A stretch of 35,101 nt of DNA from Dysgonamonadaceae bacterium (GCA_031270075.1 JAISYG010000039.1:1-35101), one strand, 5' to 3'. Numbered from the stretch's first letter, positions 1-10,034 are shown. The notes: generated from the letters alone by a model not told the origin. A program made the numbers and translations.

Positions 1-554
1 CATTCATCTAAGGGAGTTATCGCTTTCTTATTAAATTCATCGACACGAAGGACGTAGTATTCCGGAAATAAATCGCCCACATCTTTATGGGTAAATTGTT
101 CCTGTTGCCGTTCCGACAATTGTAATACATCGTGTTTATGAATTCCCCGAAACTCGGTCCGGCCATGATAGACATAATCTTCACCCTGACCCAAATCAAA
201 ATAAACAATATGGATCGAATAGAGTTTTTTGATGTGATTGTATTCTTCTCCTTCCCGGATGTATTCCGTTATCGCTTTCGATACGCCGTACAGCATCCGG
301 TGAAAATAGTCCAGCTCCCGGTTGTTCTGGATTTCTACAATGATTAATTCACTTTTGCTGTTTTCTGCCAGCATATCTACACGGTTGAATTTGTCTTCGG
401 TATTTTCCTTGTTACCTTCACTTTCCAGCATCCGTACAATACGAATATCTTCCTTCAATAAGGTGGACAGCAATCCTTCCAAGACTACAAAGTTGGATTT
501 TTGCCGCAACAGGCGCTTGGCAGCCCAGTCGAAACGAATTAAATTATTTTTCAT
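1..554 (-). CDS. Rpn family PD-(D/E)XK nuclease / transposase-like protein (3' end outside window)
   Basis: I translated this open frame from the ATG at 554 down to the window edge: 184 residues with no stop, so the C-terminus is missing. The N-terminus (FDWAAKRLLRQKSNFVVLEG) is typical of the Rpn/PDDEXK_2 family of recombination-promoting nucleases, often annotated as 'PD-(D/E)XK nuclease family transposase'. The likely nuclease core is visible: D60 in NRVDMLAE, then E74 and Q76 in IIVEIQN, an ExQ variant of the ExK motif. The later YFHRMLYGVSKAITEYIREGEEY segment also fits the family. Family members are usually about 280-300 residues, so roughly a third is lost. It is divergent from the exporter operon and has its own promoter at 585-616. 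Family call firm; biological role unknown. Confidence 0.85.
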   Translation of the reverse strand, partial: MKNNLIRFDWAAKRLLRQKSNFVVLEGLLSTLLKEDIRIVRMLESEGNKENTEDKFNRVDMLAENSKSELIIVEIQNNRELDYFHRMLYGVSKAITEYIREGEEYNHIKKLYSIHIVYFDLGQGEDYVYHGRTEFRGIHKHDVLQLSERQQEQFTHKDVGDLFPEYYVLRVDEFNKKAITPLDE

Positions 555-584
555 GATCTACTGTTATTGTGATGTTTGGATTTA

Positions 585-616
585 CAAAATTACATAATTT
601 TTTTTTGACTGACAAA
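585..616 (-). promoter_or_regulatory. Promoter of the Rpn-family gene
   Basis: On the minus strand TTTG (613-616) lies 20 nt before TAATTTTG (585-592), matching the Bacteroidota sigma-ABfr consensus TTTG-N19-21-TAnnTTTG. The start codon at 554 lies about 25 nt beyond the expected transcription start. Confidence 0.7.
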
Positions 617-709
617 CTAAAAACAGATACGATAACCATTTTAAAAATGCTTAATTGCAATTTCACCTGGTTAAACTTCGTTAAAATACAATGATTTTAA
701 TTACTGTGT

Positions 710-740
710 ATTGCAAAGTACCAATTTATACATATCTTTG
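710..740 (+). promoter_or_regulatory. Promoter of the exporter operon
   Basis: TATCTTTG at 733-740 is a perfect Bacteroidota -7 element. ATTG at 710-713 is a 3-of-4 match to the -33 element with 19 nt between. Transcription would start near 746, which excludes an in-frame ATG at 691 and supports translation from 832, leaving a leader of about 86 nt. Confidence 0.65.
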
Positions 741-831
741 CAACCGTTTCAAAACAATGGAACGGATAAGCAGGTTAGAAAAATGCAACTCAATCGTTAT
801 TATTAAGAAAACAATATTTTATAAAAAAAGG

Positions 832-1509
832 ATGATAAAACTGGAACATATCAATAAAACGTACTACAGCGGCGCCCCTCTTCATGTATTGAAAGGGATT
901 GACCTGAATATCGAAAAAGGTGAAATGGTTTCCATTATGGGAGCTTCGGGTTCCGGTAAATCGACTTTGCTCAACATTCTGGGTATTCTGGATATCTACG
1001 ATACGGGCAATTATTACCTCAACAACGTATTAATAAAAGATTTGAGCGAAAAGAAAGCTGCCACGTTCCGCAATACAATGATTGGTTTTATCTTCCAATC
1101 GTTTAACCTGATTGGTTTTAAGAATGCGATGGAAAATGTAGCCCTGCCGTTGTATTACCAGGGTGTAGGCCGCAGGAAACGCAATCTGATCGCAATGGAA
1201 TACTTGGATCAAATGGGCTTGAAGGATTGGAGCCGCCATTTACCCAACGAATTATCGGGCGGGCAGAAACAACGGGTGGCCATCGCCCGCGCCCTGATTG
1301 CCAAGCCGCAAGTAATTCTGGCCGACGAGCCTACCGGCGCTTTGGACAGTAAAACTTCGGAAGAAGTGATTCAAATTCTTCGCGATGTAAATAAAGAAGG
1401 TATGACGACGCTCATCGTTACCCACGAACACAGTGTGGCGCAGGCGACCGATAAGATTATCCATCTGAAAGACGGCGTGATTGAAAACATAGCAACCGTA
1501 GGCGAATGA
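832..1509 (+). CDS. MacB/LolD-type ABC transporter ATPase
   Basis: This is the nucleotide-binding subunit of a MacAB-type exporter: it hydrolyses ATP in the cytoplasm and drives the two permeases encoded next. The 225-residue protein has Walker [10 protein letters not shown] at 37-45, the signature LSGGQKQR from 141, and Walker B ending in LADEPTG with D165 and catalytic E166. Length and motifs fit the LolD/MacB ATPase family. The frame is open back to 691, but I chose the ATG at 832: the family N-terminus ([11 protein letters not shown]) begins there and the promoter lies between 691 and 832. The stop overlaps the next start (ATGA), so translation is probably coupled. Substrate cannot be told from the sequence. 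Confidence 0.93.
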   Translation: MIKLEHINKTYYSGAPLHVLKGIDLNIEKGEMVSIMGASGSGKSTLLNILGILDIYDTGNYYLNNVLIKDLSEKKAATFRNTMIGFIFQSFNLIGFKNAMENVALPLYYQGVGRRKRNLIAMEYLDQMGLKDWSRHLPNELSGGQKQRVAIARALIAKPQVILADEPTGALDSKTSEEVIQILRDVNKEGMTTLIVTHEHSVAQATDKIIHLKDGVIENIATVGE

Positions 1510-2765
1510 ATATCTTCGATAAAGAAAACTGGGCTGAAATTTTCAGCACCATCAGGAAAAATAAACTGCGGACGTTCCTTACCGGATTTTCCATTTCCTG
1601 GGGAATATTTATGTTTTGCATCCTGCTCTCGGCAGGAAACGGTTTGCGGAACGGAATGCTGTCGAACTTTGAAGGACGCGCCGTGAACCGGATCAACTTC
1701 TGGGGCGACCGCACGTCGATTCCTTACCGCGGATTTCCAGACAATCGCGTCCTTTCTTTAGATGAGAGGGATCTGCAACTGGTTCGCACGCAAGTGCCGG
1801 AAGCCGGCGAAATCACGCCTCGAACGTCCAACAGTGTTACAGCCAGTTACGGTACGTTGAACGTGAGTTGTCAATTTACAGGTGTCAATCCGGAATTTAA
1901 GTATATCAATCACATCAAAATATTAGATAATCAGGGGCGTTTCCTCAACGACATTGATATGAAAGCGTTCCGGAAAGTGGCGGTCATCAACGAACAGATG
2001 CGCACGTCGCTTTTCAAAGGCGAGAATCCGGTGGGGAAAATGTTTATCGCCGGCGGACTGAGCTACACAGTTATTGGCGTATATGACGAAGAGTCGTGGG
2101 GAAGCCAGAGTTATGCGTATATTCCGCTTACCACCGCTCAGATGCTTTATAAAAAAGGTTGGGGGTACAACAATATTACCTTGACTCTGAACGGCCTGCA
2201 AACGGAAGACGATAACACGGCCTTTGAAAAGCGCTTCCGCACCAAGTTGGCCGACTTGCATATTTTCGACCCGGAAGACAACCGGGCTATCGGGATGTGG
2301 AACGCCTTGCAAAATTATCTGCAATTTATTGGTATGTTCAACGGCATATCGGCTTTTATCTGGATTATCGGCATCGGTACGCTTATTGCCGGCATTATCG
2401 GTGTCAGCAATATTATGCTCATCACCGTACGGGAACGGACGCGCGAAATAGGCATCCGGAAAGCGTTGGGAGCGCAGCCTTCGTCCATACTGGGCAGTAT
2501 ATTGATGGAATCGATTTTCATTACCTCTGTTTTCGGTTATATCGGCATGTTCCTCGGCGTCGGGTTGGGCGAATTGGTGAACACGATACTGCAATCGCCC
2601 GGCATGCCGGAAGAAACGGCGTCGATATTCCGAAACCCAACCATTGATGTGCCGGTTGCCATTGGCGCAATGATAGTATTAATTGTATCCGGTTTGATTG
2701 CCGGATACTTCCCGGCCTGGAAAGCAGTGAAAATTCCGCCGGTAGAAGCAATGCGAGCAGAATGA
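1506..2765 (+). CDS. MacB-like ABC permease, first copy
   Basis: A 419-residue inner-membrane permease with MacB architecture: an N-terminal transmembrane segment after a cytoplasmic start (TIRKNKLRTFLTGFSISWG), a periplasmic MacB_PCD-like domain of about 230 residues, and a C-terminal FtsX domain of three membrane segments. The segment GIIGVSNIMLITVRERTREIGIRKALGA is the family's coupling region. It overlaps the ATPase gene upstream and the second permease downstream by 4 nt each (ATGA), so the three are one translational unit. It resembles the next gene throughout, which suggests an old tandem duplication giving a heterodimeric permease. Members use ATP to push substrates from the periplasm through a TolC channel rather than moving them across the inner membrane. 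Confidence 0.9.
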   Translation: MNIFDKENWAEIFSTIRKNKLRTFLTGFSISWGIFMFCILLSAGNGLRNGMLSNFEGRAVNRINFWGDRTSIPYRGFPDNRVLSLDERDLQLVRTQVPEAGEITPRTSNSVTASYGTLNVSCQFTGVNPEFKYINHIKILDNQGRFLNDIDMKAFRKVAVINEQMRTSLFKGENPVGKMFIAGGLSYTVIGVYDEESWGSQSYAYIPLTTAQMLYKKGWGYNNITLTLNGLQTEDDNTAFEKRFRTKLADLHIFDPEDNRAIGMWNALQNYLQFIGMFNGISAFIWIIGIGTLIAGIIGVSNIMLITVRERTREIGIRKALGAQPSSILGSILMESIFITSVFGYIGMFLGVGLGELVNTILQSPGMPEETASIFRNPTIDVPVAIGAMIVLIVSGLIAGYFPAWKAVKIPPVEAMRAE

Positions 2766-4027
2766 ATATATTTGATTCGGACAGATGGGAAGAGATCTGG
2801 GTTACCATTACCCGGAATAAAGTAAGAAGTTTACTGACAGGCTTCGGCGTGTTTTGGGGCATTTTTATGCTGATCATTATGATGGGCGCCGGAACCGGTT
2901 TGCAACGGGGGATGATGCAAGGCTTGGAAGGTTTTGCAACCAATTCTTGCATTCTTGGAACCGGAACAACCAGCGAACCGTATAAAGGATTTAAGAAAGG
3001 CCGGCGCTGGAATATGCACAACCGTGATTTGGAAATCTTAACCCGTTCGATTCCGGAACTCGACATCTTGTCGCCCTTGCTCTTCGGCGGGAATCAGGGC
3101 ACAGGAGATAATGTGGTATACGGCGAAAATTCCGGTTCGTACGATGTGCGTGGCGTTCATGCCAATTACCAATACATCGAAGACCCGAACATCACGCAGG
3201 GTCGCTTTATCAACGAAACCGATATCGCCCAAAAGCGGAAAGTTTGCGTGATAGGATCGGAAGTATATACTACATTGTTTCCTAAAAAGAACGACCCGAT
3301 TGAAAAATACATCCGGGTAAACGGCATTTATTACCAAGTAGTGGGTGTGGGGTCCGGCATATCCGATATCAGCATTGGGGCGAAAACTTCCCAATCGGTC
3401 AACATTCCGTTCACCACCATGCAGCAGATTCAAAACGGAGGGGATATTATTCATGTATTAACGGCTACTGCCCGACCGTATGCATCCGCCAAAGAAGTGC
3501 AGGAAAAGATAGAAACCATATTGAAGGCCAGCAATGATATTTCCCCGACCGACAAGCAGGCGACGTGGGGATTCAGTCTGGAAGAACAGTTTAATATGGT
3601 TAACGCCGTCTTTCTGGGCATCGCTATGTTGGTTTGGATTGTCGGCTCGGGCACCCTGATAGCCGGGATTGTCGGTGTCAGCAACATTATGATGGTTACG
3701 GTGAAAGAACGCACCAAAGAAATAGGCGTTCGCCGGGCGCTGGGCGCCAAACCGTCTGCCATCATCTCGCAAATCATGTCGGAAAGCCTGATTCTGACGG
3801 CTATGGCCGGGATGCTGGGGCTAACGGTAGGCGTTATTACTTTGCATCTGGCCGATGTGTACTGGTTGCAGAAAGCGGAAAATATGTTTTTGTCCGATCC
3901 GGTCGTTTCGTTCGGAACAGCTATTATATCTACTGTTATTTTGTTGATATGCGGTTTGATAGCAGGCGCCATTCCCACTATGCGCGCTTTGCAGATAAAA
4001 GCGATCGATGCTATAAGGGAAGAATAA
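2762..4027 (+). CDS. MacB-like ABC permease, second copy
   Basis: A 421-residue paralogue of the preceding permease with the same order of parts: N-terminal helix (ITRNKVRSLLTGFGVFWG), large periplasmic domain, and C-terminal FtsX domain with GIVGVSNIMMVTVKERTKEIGVRRALGA. Start ATG overlaps the upstream stop. The adaptor gene follows after 24 nt. Because only one ATPase gene is present, the natural reading is one ATPase dimer with two different permease subunits. The two periplasmic domains differ clearly, so they may contact the adaptor or the substrate differently. Substrate unknown; drugs, peptides, siderophores and lipids have been reported for the wider family. Confidence 0.9.
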   Translation: MNIFDSDRWEEIWVTITRNKVRSLLTGFGVFWGIFMLIIMMGAGTGLQRGMMQGLEGFATNSCILGTGTTSEPYKGFKKGRRWNMHNRDLEILTRSIPELDILSPLLFGGNQGTGDNVVYGENSGSYDVRGVHANYQYIEDPNITQGRFINETDIAQKRKVCVIGSEVYTTLFPKKNDPIEKYIRVNGIYYQVVGVGSGISDISIGAKTSQSVNIPFTTMQQIQNGGDIIHVLTATARPYASAKEVQEKIETILKASNDISPTDKQATWGFSLEEQFNMVNAVFLGIAMLVWIVGSGTLIAGIVGVSNIMMVTVKERTKEIGVRRALGAKPSAIISQIMSESLILTAMAGMLGLTVGVITLHLADVYWLQKAENMFLSDPVVSFGTAIISTVILLICGLIAGAIPTMRALQIKAIDAIREE

Positions 4028-4051
4028 AATAAACAAATAGAATAGATAATA

Positions 4052-5176
4052 ATGAAAAAAGTCGGTAGAATTATTTGGATCGTAATCATCAGTTTGATTG
4101 TGTTATTGACCTTTGTGTTCCTTTGGAACAAATCGCGTCCCGAAGTAAAAATGTACGACATTGTGTCCCCCACTACGGGAACCGTCGAAAACAAGACCAT
4201 CGCCACGGGTAAAGTCGAACCCCGCGACGAAATCCTCATCAAGCCCCAGATATCGGGAATCGTTTCCGATGTGCTGAAAGAGGCCGGACAAATGATCCGG
4301 GTAGGCGATGTCATTGCCACCGTGAAAGTGATTCCCGAAATGGGACAGTTGAACTCCGCCGAAAGCCGTTTGCGGGTAGCCGATATCAACCTGAAACAGC
4401 TTGAAACGGAATACACCCGGCAATCGCAATTATACGCGAACGGCGTTATTTCCAAAGAAGAATTTGATGCTGCGGAAGCCGCTTACAACAAAGCCCAGGA
4501 AGAAAAAGCCAATGCAGAGGATGCCTTGGATATTGTTCGCGAAGGCGTTTCTAAGAGATACGCTCAGTTGAGCAACACGCAAATTCGCTCAACCATTTCC
4601 GGGATGATACTCGATGTGCCGGTCAAGAAAGGCAATTCGGTCATACAGGCCAACACGTTTAACGATGGAACCACCATCGCATCGGTCGCCAACATGAACG
4701 ACCTGATTTTCCGCGGGAACATCGACGAAACGGAAGTCGGCAAAGTAAAGGAAGGGATGCCGTTGATACTGACCATCGGAGCGCTGAGCGGCGAAACGTT
4801 CGATGCAAGGCTCGAATATATTTCCCCGAAGGGAACGGAACAAAGCGGCGCCGTACTGTTTGAAATCAAGGCGGCTGTGCAGGCTACCGATTCGTCGTTT
4901 ATCCGCGCCGGCTATAGCGCCAATGCCGAAATTGTTCTGGCGAGCGCCACCGATGTGATGATCGTTCCCGAAGGCTCTATCGAATACAGCAACGATTCGG
5001 CCTTTGTTCACATCCTGCTAAAAGACGAAAAGCCCCAAGTGTTTGAAAAGCAATACGTCGAAACCGGCTTGTCGGACGGCGTGAACATCGAAATCAAAAA
5101 CGGCATCACGCTCGAGAGCAAGCTGCGGGGCAATGAGATTGATAGGAAAGCAAAAAAAACGGAAGATAAAAAATAA
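4052..5176 (+). CDS. Periplasmic adaptor protein (MacA/HlyD family)
   Basis: A 374-residue membrane fusion protein linking the permeases to the outer-membrane channel. Residues 7-25 form one hydrophobic anchor. A biotinyl/lipoyl half-domain follows (IKPQISGIVSDVLKEAGQ), then an alpha-helical hairpin of about residues 88-160 rich in Q, E, A and K (coiled coil), the second lipoyl half (RSTISGMILDVPVKKGNSV), and a beta-barrel domain (GNIDETEVGKVKEG). The tail is lysine-rich. Order and length fit MacA-like adaptors. It lies between the permeases and the TolC-family gene, 6 nt before the latter, which completes a tripartite exporter. Confidence 0.92.
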   Translation: MKKVGRIIWIVIISLIVLLTFVFLWNKSRPEVKMYDIVSPTTGTVENKTIATGKVEPRDEILIKPQISGIVSDVLKEAGQMIRVGDVIATVKVIPEMGQLNSAESRLRVADINLKQLETEYTRQSQLYANGVISKEEFDAAEAAYNKAQEEKANAEDALDIVREGVSKRYAQLSNTQIRSTISGMILDVPVKKGNSVIQANTFNDGTTIASVANMNDLIFRGNIDETEVGKVKEGMPLILTIGALSGETFDARLEYISPKGTEQSGAVLFEIKAAVQATDSSFIRAGYSANAEIVLASATDVMIVPEGSIEYSNDSAFVHILLKDEKPQVFEKQYVETGLSDGVNIEIKNGITLESKLRGNEIDRKAKKTEDKK

Positions 5177-5182
5177 GCGGCC

Positions 5183-6520
5183 ATGAAAAGTATCATTTTT
5201 ATTGCAGCATTCTGCTTTTGTTCCCTTGCAAGCTATGCCCAAAAGGGGTGGACACTCGAGGAATGTATTCAATACGCAACAGCGAATAATATCACAATCA
5301 AACAAATACAGCTTCAGAAAGAAAACGCCGAAGTCAATCTGAACACGTCGCAAATGAGCCGCTTGCCCGACCTGAATGCCGGCATAGGACAAAACTGGAG
5401 TTTCGGCCGCACCCAGATGGTAACCGGCTTGTACGAAAACCAAAGCCAGTCCAATACCAGCTTATCGGTCAGCAGTTCCGTACCCTTGTTTACCGGATTT
5501 CGTATTACGAATGAAATAGCGCGTAACAAATTGACTTTGCAGGCAGCCACCGAAAATTTGTCTAAAGCAAAAGAAGACTTGTCTTTGGGAATCGCATCTT
5601 TATTCTTGCAAGCGCTCTTCAATAAAGAGATATTAAAGGTAAATCAGGAACAACTTCTTTTGAGTCAAATACAGATTACCAAAACCCGGAGCATGGTAGA
5701 AGCCGGAAAGGTTCCGCAATCACAATTATATGATATTGAAGCGCAAGTGGCAAAAGATGAAGTAACGGTTATTCAAGCAAAGAACAACCTTGCTTTGGCC
5801 TTGTTGGATTTAGCTCAAAGTTTGGAACTGGAAAACCAAACCGGATTCGACATCTATGCTCCCGAAATGAATGACGTCATCTCGGAATACATGAGTAGCG
5901 TTCAACCACCGCTCATCATATACAACAATGCCCTGAATACCAAACCGGTAGTGAAAGCGCAAGAATACACGGTACAAAGCGCCGAAAAGACCTTACATAT
6001 CGCTAAATCGGGTTATTTACCTTCGTTGAGTCTTAGTTTGGGATATGGCACTAATTATTTTTACCGCTATAATTTATCGGCTACTCTGGCAAATACGGCG
6101 TTTGGCGAACAATTGAAGAACAATGCCGGCGAATACATCGGCTTATCCCTCAGTATTCCGGTCTTTAATCGGTTTTCCGTCCGGAATCAAGTGCGTAATG
6201 CTCAAATCAATATATATAACCAGCAATTGGAACTGGATAATGTAAAAAAGACGCTCTACAAGGAAATACAAACCGCTTACCTGAACGCCACGGCGGCACA
6301 GGAAAAATACCGCGCTTCCGACAAGGCGGTGAAAGCGACTACGGAATCGTTCAAATATGCGCAGGAACGCTACGAAGTAGGGAAATCGTCGGTTTTTGAA
6401 TTTAATGAAGCGAAAACCAAACTGACTCAAAGTCAATCGGAGCAGATCCAGGCCAAATACGATTATATTTTCCGGACAAAGATACTGGACTTTTATAATG
6501 GGGTGCCGCTGGAATTATAA
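5183..6520 (+). CDS. TolC family outer-membrane efflux protein
   Basis: A 445-residue outer-membrane channel with a signal peptide cleaved near SLASYAQ (residues 14-20). It has the two-fold TolC/OEP repeat: EECIQYATANNITIKQIQLQ near the N-terminus, long amphipathic helices, and strands such as NAGIGQNWSFGRTQ and SLSLGYGTNYFYRY. The C-terminal repeat ends with the usual ERYEVGKSSVFEFNEAKTKL. It closes the five-gene operon and gives the exporter its route to the outside. The gene ends 54 nt before the 3' end of convergent dapF; I see no convincing terminator in that gap. Confidence 0.92.
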   Translation: MKSIIFIAAFCFCSLASYAQKGWTLEECIQYATANNITIKQIQLQKENAEVNLNTSQMSRLPDLNAGIGQNWSFGRTQMVTGLYENQSQSNTSLSVSSSVPLFTGFRITNEIARNKLTLQAATENLSKAKEDLSLGIASLFLQALFNKEILKVNQEQLLLSQIQITKTRSMVEAGKVPQSQLYDIEAQVAKDEVTVIQAKNNLALALLDLAQSLELENQTGFDIYAPEMNDVISEYMSSVQPPLIIYNNALNTKPVVKAQEYTVQSAEKTLHIAKSGYLPSLSLSLGYGTNYFYRYNLSATLANTAFGEQLKNNAGEYIGLSLSIPVFNRFSVRNQVRNAQINIYNQQLELDNVKKTLYKEIQTAYLNATAAQEKYRASDKAVKATTESFKYAQERYEVGKSSVFEFNEAKTKLTQSQSEQIQAKYDYIFRTKILDFYNGVPLEL

Positions 6521-6574
6521 TGAGAGATGCGTTTTCAGCATACCTCAACGGCGTGGGTGGACAGAAAAGCACCT

Positions 6575-7411
6575 TTAGAGTAAAACTCCTTCAAAAACCT
6601 GAATGGCTTCGCCCGTCATATAAACACGATTATTTTTTTCATCCCATTCCAACTCTAAATCGCCACCCAAAAGCGAAACAGTCGCTTTCCGTTCCAATCG
6701 GTTATTGAGAACAGCCGCCACCAGTGTAGCGCAAGCACCTGTGCCGCAGGCTTGGGTTTCACCGCTGCCGCGCTCCCACACCCGCATTCGGGCATGACAG
6801 GGCGAGAGGATTTCCACAAATTCTACATTGGTTTTTTCCGGGAACATCGGATGGTTTTCAATCACTTTTCCAAGGTTTTCTATTGTATAATCCTTTAGAT
6901 TCTTTCCTTCAAGGAAAATAACCGCATGCGGATTCCCCATCGAAACCGCTGTGATAGCCGGCTTTTCCAAACCAAAATCTACGATTCGGTTGATTAATCT
7001 TTCCTCCGGCCATTGCACCGGAATATCTTTGGTCGAAAGAATGGGTTCGCCCATATCTACTTTCACTTTTTCCACTTTGCCGTTTACAGGAAAAAGTTGC
7101 AGGATTTTGACTCCCGCTTGGGTTTCCAAAGTAATTGTTTGCTTATCCGTATAACCGTTGTCATAAACATATTTGCCTACGCAACGCGAAGCATTGCCGC
7201 ACATCTGCGCTTCCGAGCCGTCGGCATTGAACATCCGCATCCGGAAATCGCAGGTTTCGGACGGCAGGATAAGTACCAAACCGTCCGAACCGATGCCTTT
7301 GTGCCGGTCGCTCACCCGGATAGCCAGCGCTTCGGGATGTTCTATTTTTTCGCGGAAACCGTCGATATAAACGTAATCGTTTCCCGCGCCGTGCATTTTG
7401 GTGAATTTCAT
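6575..7411 (-). CDS. dapF: Diaminopimelate epimerase
   Basis: DapF converts LL-diaminopimelate to the meso form in the cytoplasm, for lysine and peptidoglycan synthesis. The 278-residue protein begins with the family signature [16 protein letters not shown]. Both catalytic cysteines are visible: C71 in [16 protein letters not shown] and C222 in [16 protein letters not shown]. The first motif reads CGNASR where proteobacterial enzymes have CGNGAR; I recall the AS form as common in Bacteroidota. A perfect -7 element lies 19 nt upstream, so it can be transcribed separately from the reductase gene that ends 32 nt before it. Confidence 0.97.
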   Translation of the reverse strand: MKFTKMHGAGNDYVYIDGFREKIEHPEALAIRVSDRHKGIGSDGLVLILPSETCDFRMRMFNADGSEAQMCGNASRCVGKYVYDNGYTDKQTITLETQAGVKILQLFPVNGKVEKVKVDMGEPILSTKDIPVQWPEERLINRIVDFGLEKPAITAVSMGNPHAVIFLEGKNLKDYTIENLGKVIENHPMFPEKTNVEFVEILSPCHARMRVWERGSGETQACGTGACATLVAAVLNNRLERKATVSLLGGDLELEWDEKNNRVYMTGEAIQVFEGVLL

Positions 7412-7430
7412 CTTATTCTATATTTTCCGA

Positions 7431-7438
7431 CAAAGATA
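7431..7438 (-). promoter_or_regulatory. Promoter -7 element of dapF
   Basis: The minus strand reads TATCTTTG just after the reductase stop and 19 nt before the dapF ATG. I do not see a good -33 TTTG at the right distance. Confidence 0.55.
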
Positions 7439-7443
7439 CAAAT

Positions 7444-9978
7444 TTATCCGCATTTAGAACTGCCGCAGGAAGTACAAATCAGACATCCTTCCTGATAAAC
7501 CATGGTTTCCTGTCCACAATTTGAACATTCCTGGCCTTTGGCCGGGATGCCTTCCTGAATGTATTTTTTCAGGGCGCGGCTCACACCGTTTTTCCATGTA
7601 TTAATCGATTCGTCTTTCAATTCCAGGCTGTCCACCAATTTGATCACCTGCTCCACAGGCATTGCATAACGCAACACGCCGGAAATCAACTTGGCATAGT
7701 TCCAGTATTCGGGATTGAATTTGTCGGACAATCCTTCGATAGTCGTCTTATACCCTCGTTTATTCGTATATTGAAAGTCGTAACGTTTGGTTCCGTTCTC
7801 ATCTACATTCTTGATAATCGACCCTTTCGATACGTTTTTCGGCAGGAAAATCCCTTCGTCTTCATCGTTGATACCGGTAAAGATTTCATACGGACGACCG
7901 TTCAATAAACCCACGAAAGCAATCCATTTTTCCTTGTTATTCTGGAATTTCACAATATCGGCCTCCAATTCACGGGGACGCTTGGCCACAATGACCGGCG
8001 GTTCGGGACATTCTTCACATTCTTTGCCGGTCGACGCCGAAATCAGTACCCCGTTCCGGGAGCCATCGCGATAGACGGTACATCCTTTGCAACCCGATTT
8101 CCAGGCTTCGATATACAAACGGTTCACTAATGCTTCATCCACATCGTTCGGCAGGTTGATGGTTACGCTGATGGAATGGTCGACCCATTTCTGCACCCGC
8201 CCTTGCATTTTTACTTTTTGCAACCAATCCACATCGTTGGATGTTGCTTTATAATAAGGTGATTTTTTAATCAGGGCGTTGATTTCGTCTTCCGTATAAC
8301 GTTTGGCCGCGGGATATCCTTGCGCTTCCATCCAATCGACGAATTTGTGATGGAAGACAATGTATTCTTCCCACGAATCGCCCACTTCGTCCACAAAATC
8401 TACTTTTACGGACGAATCGTTGGGGTTTACTTTCCTGCGACGCTTGTAGACCGGGAGAAAGACCGGTTCAATGCCCGAAGTCGTTTGCGTCATCAACGAT
8501 GTGGTGCCCGTAGGCGCGATGGTGAGGCAGGCAATGTTCCGGCGACCGTATTTCCGCATCTCTTCCACCAGCTTCGGGTCAGCTTCTTTCAACCGGTTGA
8601 TGAACGGATTAGCTTCTTCGCGGGCAGCGTCATAGACTTCAAAAGCACCTCGTTCTTTCGCCATTTCAACTGAAGAACCGTAAGCGGCTAAGGCCAGCGT
8701 TTTTTGGATTTTTTCCGAAAAAGCAGTGGCTTCTTCCGTTCCGTAACGGATGCCCAAACCGGCCAGCATATCGCCTTCGGCGGTGATACCTACGCCCGTA
8801 CGTCTTCCCAACAGGGTTTTATGACGGATTTTTTGCCATAAATCGTGTTCCGTTGTTTTTATATCCGCATTTTCGGGATCGGATTCGATTTTCTTGAGAA
8901 TAGCGTCTATTTTTTCAATCTCCAGATCAATAATATCGTCCATAATTCGTTGCGCCAAAGCCACATGCTTTTTGAACAAATCGAAATCGAATTTTGCTTT
9001 TGTCGTGAACGGATTTTTTACATACGAATACAGGTTGATGGCCAACAGACGGCAACTGTCGTAAGGACACAAGGGAATTTCGCCGCAAGGATTGGTCGAA
9101 ACCGTACGAAAACCCAAATCGGCATAACAATCGGGCACGGATTCTTTCAGAATCGTGTCCCAAAACAATACGCCCGGTTCGGCCGATTTCCATGCATTAT
9201 ATACAATCTTTTTCCACAATTCTTCTGCATTAATTGTTTTGACATATTCCGGCGCATCGGAGTTGATAGGATACTGCTGAACAAAAGGCCGGTTATTGAC
9301 GACCGATTCCATAAATTCGTCGGTAATCTTGACGGAAACATTGGCGCCCGTCACTTTCCCCTCCACCATTTTAGCGTCGATAAACGATTCCGCATCGGGA
9401 TGTTTGATGGAAACGCTCAACATCAGAGCGCCGCGACGGCCATCCTGGGCCACTTCGCGGGTCGAATTGGAGAAACGTTCCATGAAAGGCACTAAGCCTG
9501 TCGATGTGAGAGCCGAATTTTTTACCGGTGAACCTTTGGGGCGAATATGCGAAAGATCATGCCCTACTCCACCCCGGCGTTTCATCAACTGGACTTGTTC
9601 CTCGTCGATTTTAATAATAGCTCCGTACGAATCGGCCGCGCCATCCAAACCGATAACAAAACAGTTGGACAGCGAAGCCACCTGACAATGATTGCCGATA
9701 CCCGTCATCGGACTTCCCTGAGGAACGATGTAAGTAAACCGGTCGAACAGGTTAAAAAGCTCCTTTTCCGACAACGGATTAGGATATTTCTGCTCCATCC
9801 TCGCAATTTCACTCGCCAAACGATGATGCATATCTTCCGGTGTTTTCTCGAAGATATTACCGAAGCCGTCTTTCAGGGCATATTTGTTCACAAACACTTT
9901 AGCTGCCAACTCATCTCCTTTGAAATAATCCAGTGAAGCAAGGAAAGCTTCATCAAAAGTATAAACAGTTTCTTTCAC
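7444..9978 (-). CDS. nrdJ: Adenosylcobalamin-dependent (class II) ribonucleoside reductase
   Basis: This enzyme reduces ribonucleotides to deoxyribonucleotides using coenzyme B12 instead of a metal/tyrosyl cofactor, so it works with or without oxygen. The 844-residue protein has the NPCGEIPLC loop at 296-304 (C298 is the expected thiyl-radical cysteine by analogy with Thermotoga NrdJ), APTGTTSLM, and a TSCPD-like region near the C-terminus. It ends in a cysteine-rich zinc-ribbon-like tail (CSNCGQ ... CLICTSCGSSKCG) that is typical of this class. The start codon is GTG: no in-frame ATG lies between it and the upstream stop, and the next internal Met is residue 50, inside conserved sequence. 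I see no cobalamin riboswitch upstream. Confidence 0.95.
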   Translation of the reverse strand: MKETVYTFDEAFLASLDYFKGDELAAKVFVNKYALKDGFGNIFEKTPEDMHHRLASEIARMEQKYPNPLSEKELFNLFDRFTYIVPQGSPMTGIGNHCQVASLSNCFVIGLDGAADSYGAIIKIDEEQVQLMKRRGGVGHDLSHIRPKGSPVKNSALTSTGLVPFMERFSNSTREVAQDGRRGALMLSVSIKHPDAESFIDAKMVEGKVTGANVSVKITDEFMESVVNNRPFVQQYPINSDAPEYVKTINAEELWKKIVYNAWKSAEPGVLFWDTILKESVPDCYADLGFRTVSTNPCGEIPLCPYDSCRLLAINLYSYVKNPFTTKAKFDFDLFKKHVALAQRIMDDIIDLEIEKIDAILKKIESDPENADIKTTEHDLWQKIRHKTLLGRRTGVGITAEGDMLAGLGIRYGTEEATAFSEKIQKTLALAAYGSSVEMAKERGAFEVYDAAREEANPFINRLKEADPKLVEEMRKYGRRNIACLTIAPTGTTSLMTQTTSGIEPVFLPVYKRRRKVNPNDSSVKVDFVDEVGDSWEEYIVFHHKFVDWMEAQGYPAAKRYTEDEINALIKKSPYYKATSNDVDWLQKVKMQGRVQKWVDHSISVTINLPNDVDEALVNRLYIEAWKSGCKGCTVYRDGSRNGVLISASTGKECEECPEPPVIVAKRPRELEADIVKFQNNKEKWIAFVGLLNGRPYEIFTGINDEDEGIFLPKNVSKGSIIKNVDENGTKRYDFQYTNKRGYKTTIEGLSDKFNPEYWNYAKLISGVLRYAMPVEQVIKLVDSLELKDESINTWKNGVSRALKKYIQEGIPAKGQECSNCGQETMVYQEGCLICTSCGSSKCG

Positions 9979-10034
9979 TTGTATATAATATTTATTAATA
10001 ATTGACCTATGAGATTATCTCTTTTTTGAGAGTG

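Noticed and set aside
691-831. N-terminal extension of the ABC ATPase from ATG 691
   Set aside because: The extra 47 residues do not match the family and the promoter's -7 element (733-740) lies inside them; ATG 832 is the family start.
1923-2594. 223-codon antisense open frame inside the first permease gene
   Set aside because: Composition is that of a shadow frame (rich in R, H, Q) and the sense strand is a clear MacB permease.
3451-4455. 334-codon antisense frame across the second permease and adaptor genes
   Set aside because: It crosses two well-supported genes in antisense; its Ile/Thr/Ser-rich product is what reverse reading of these genes gives.
6520-6708. 62-codon plus-strand frame after the TolC gene
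   Set aside because: It overlaps the 3' end of dapF on the other strand and has no family features.
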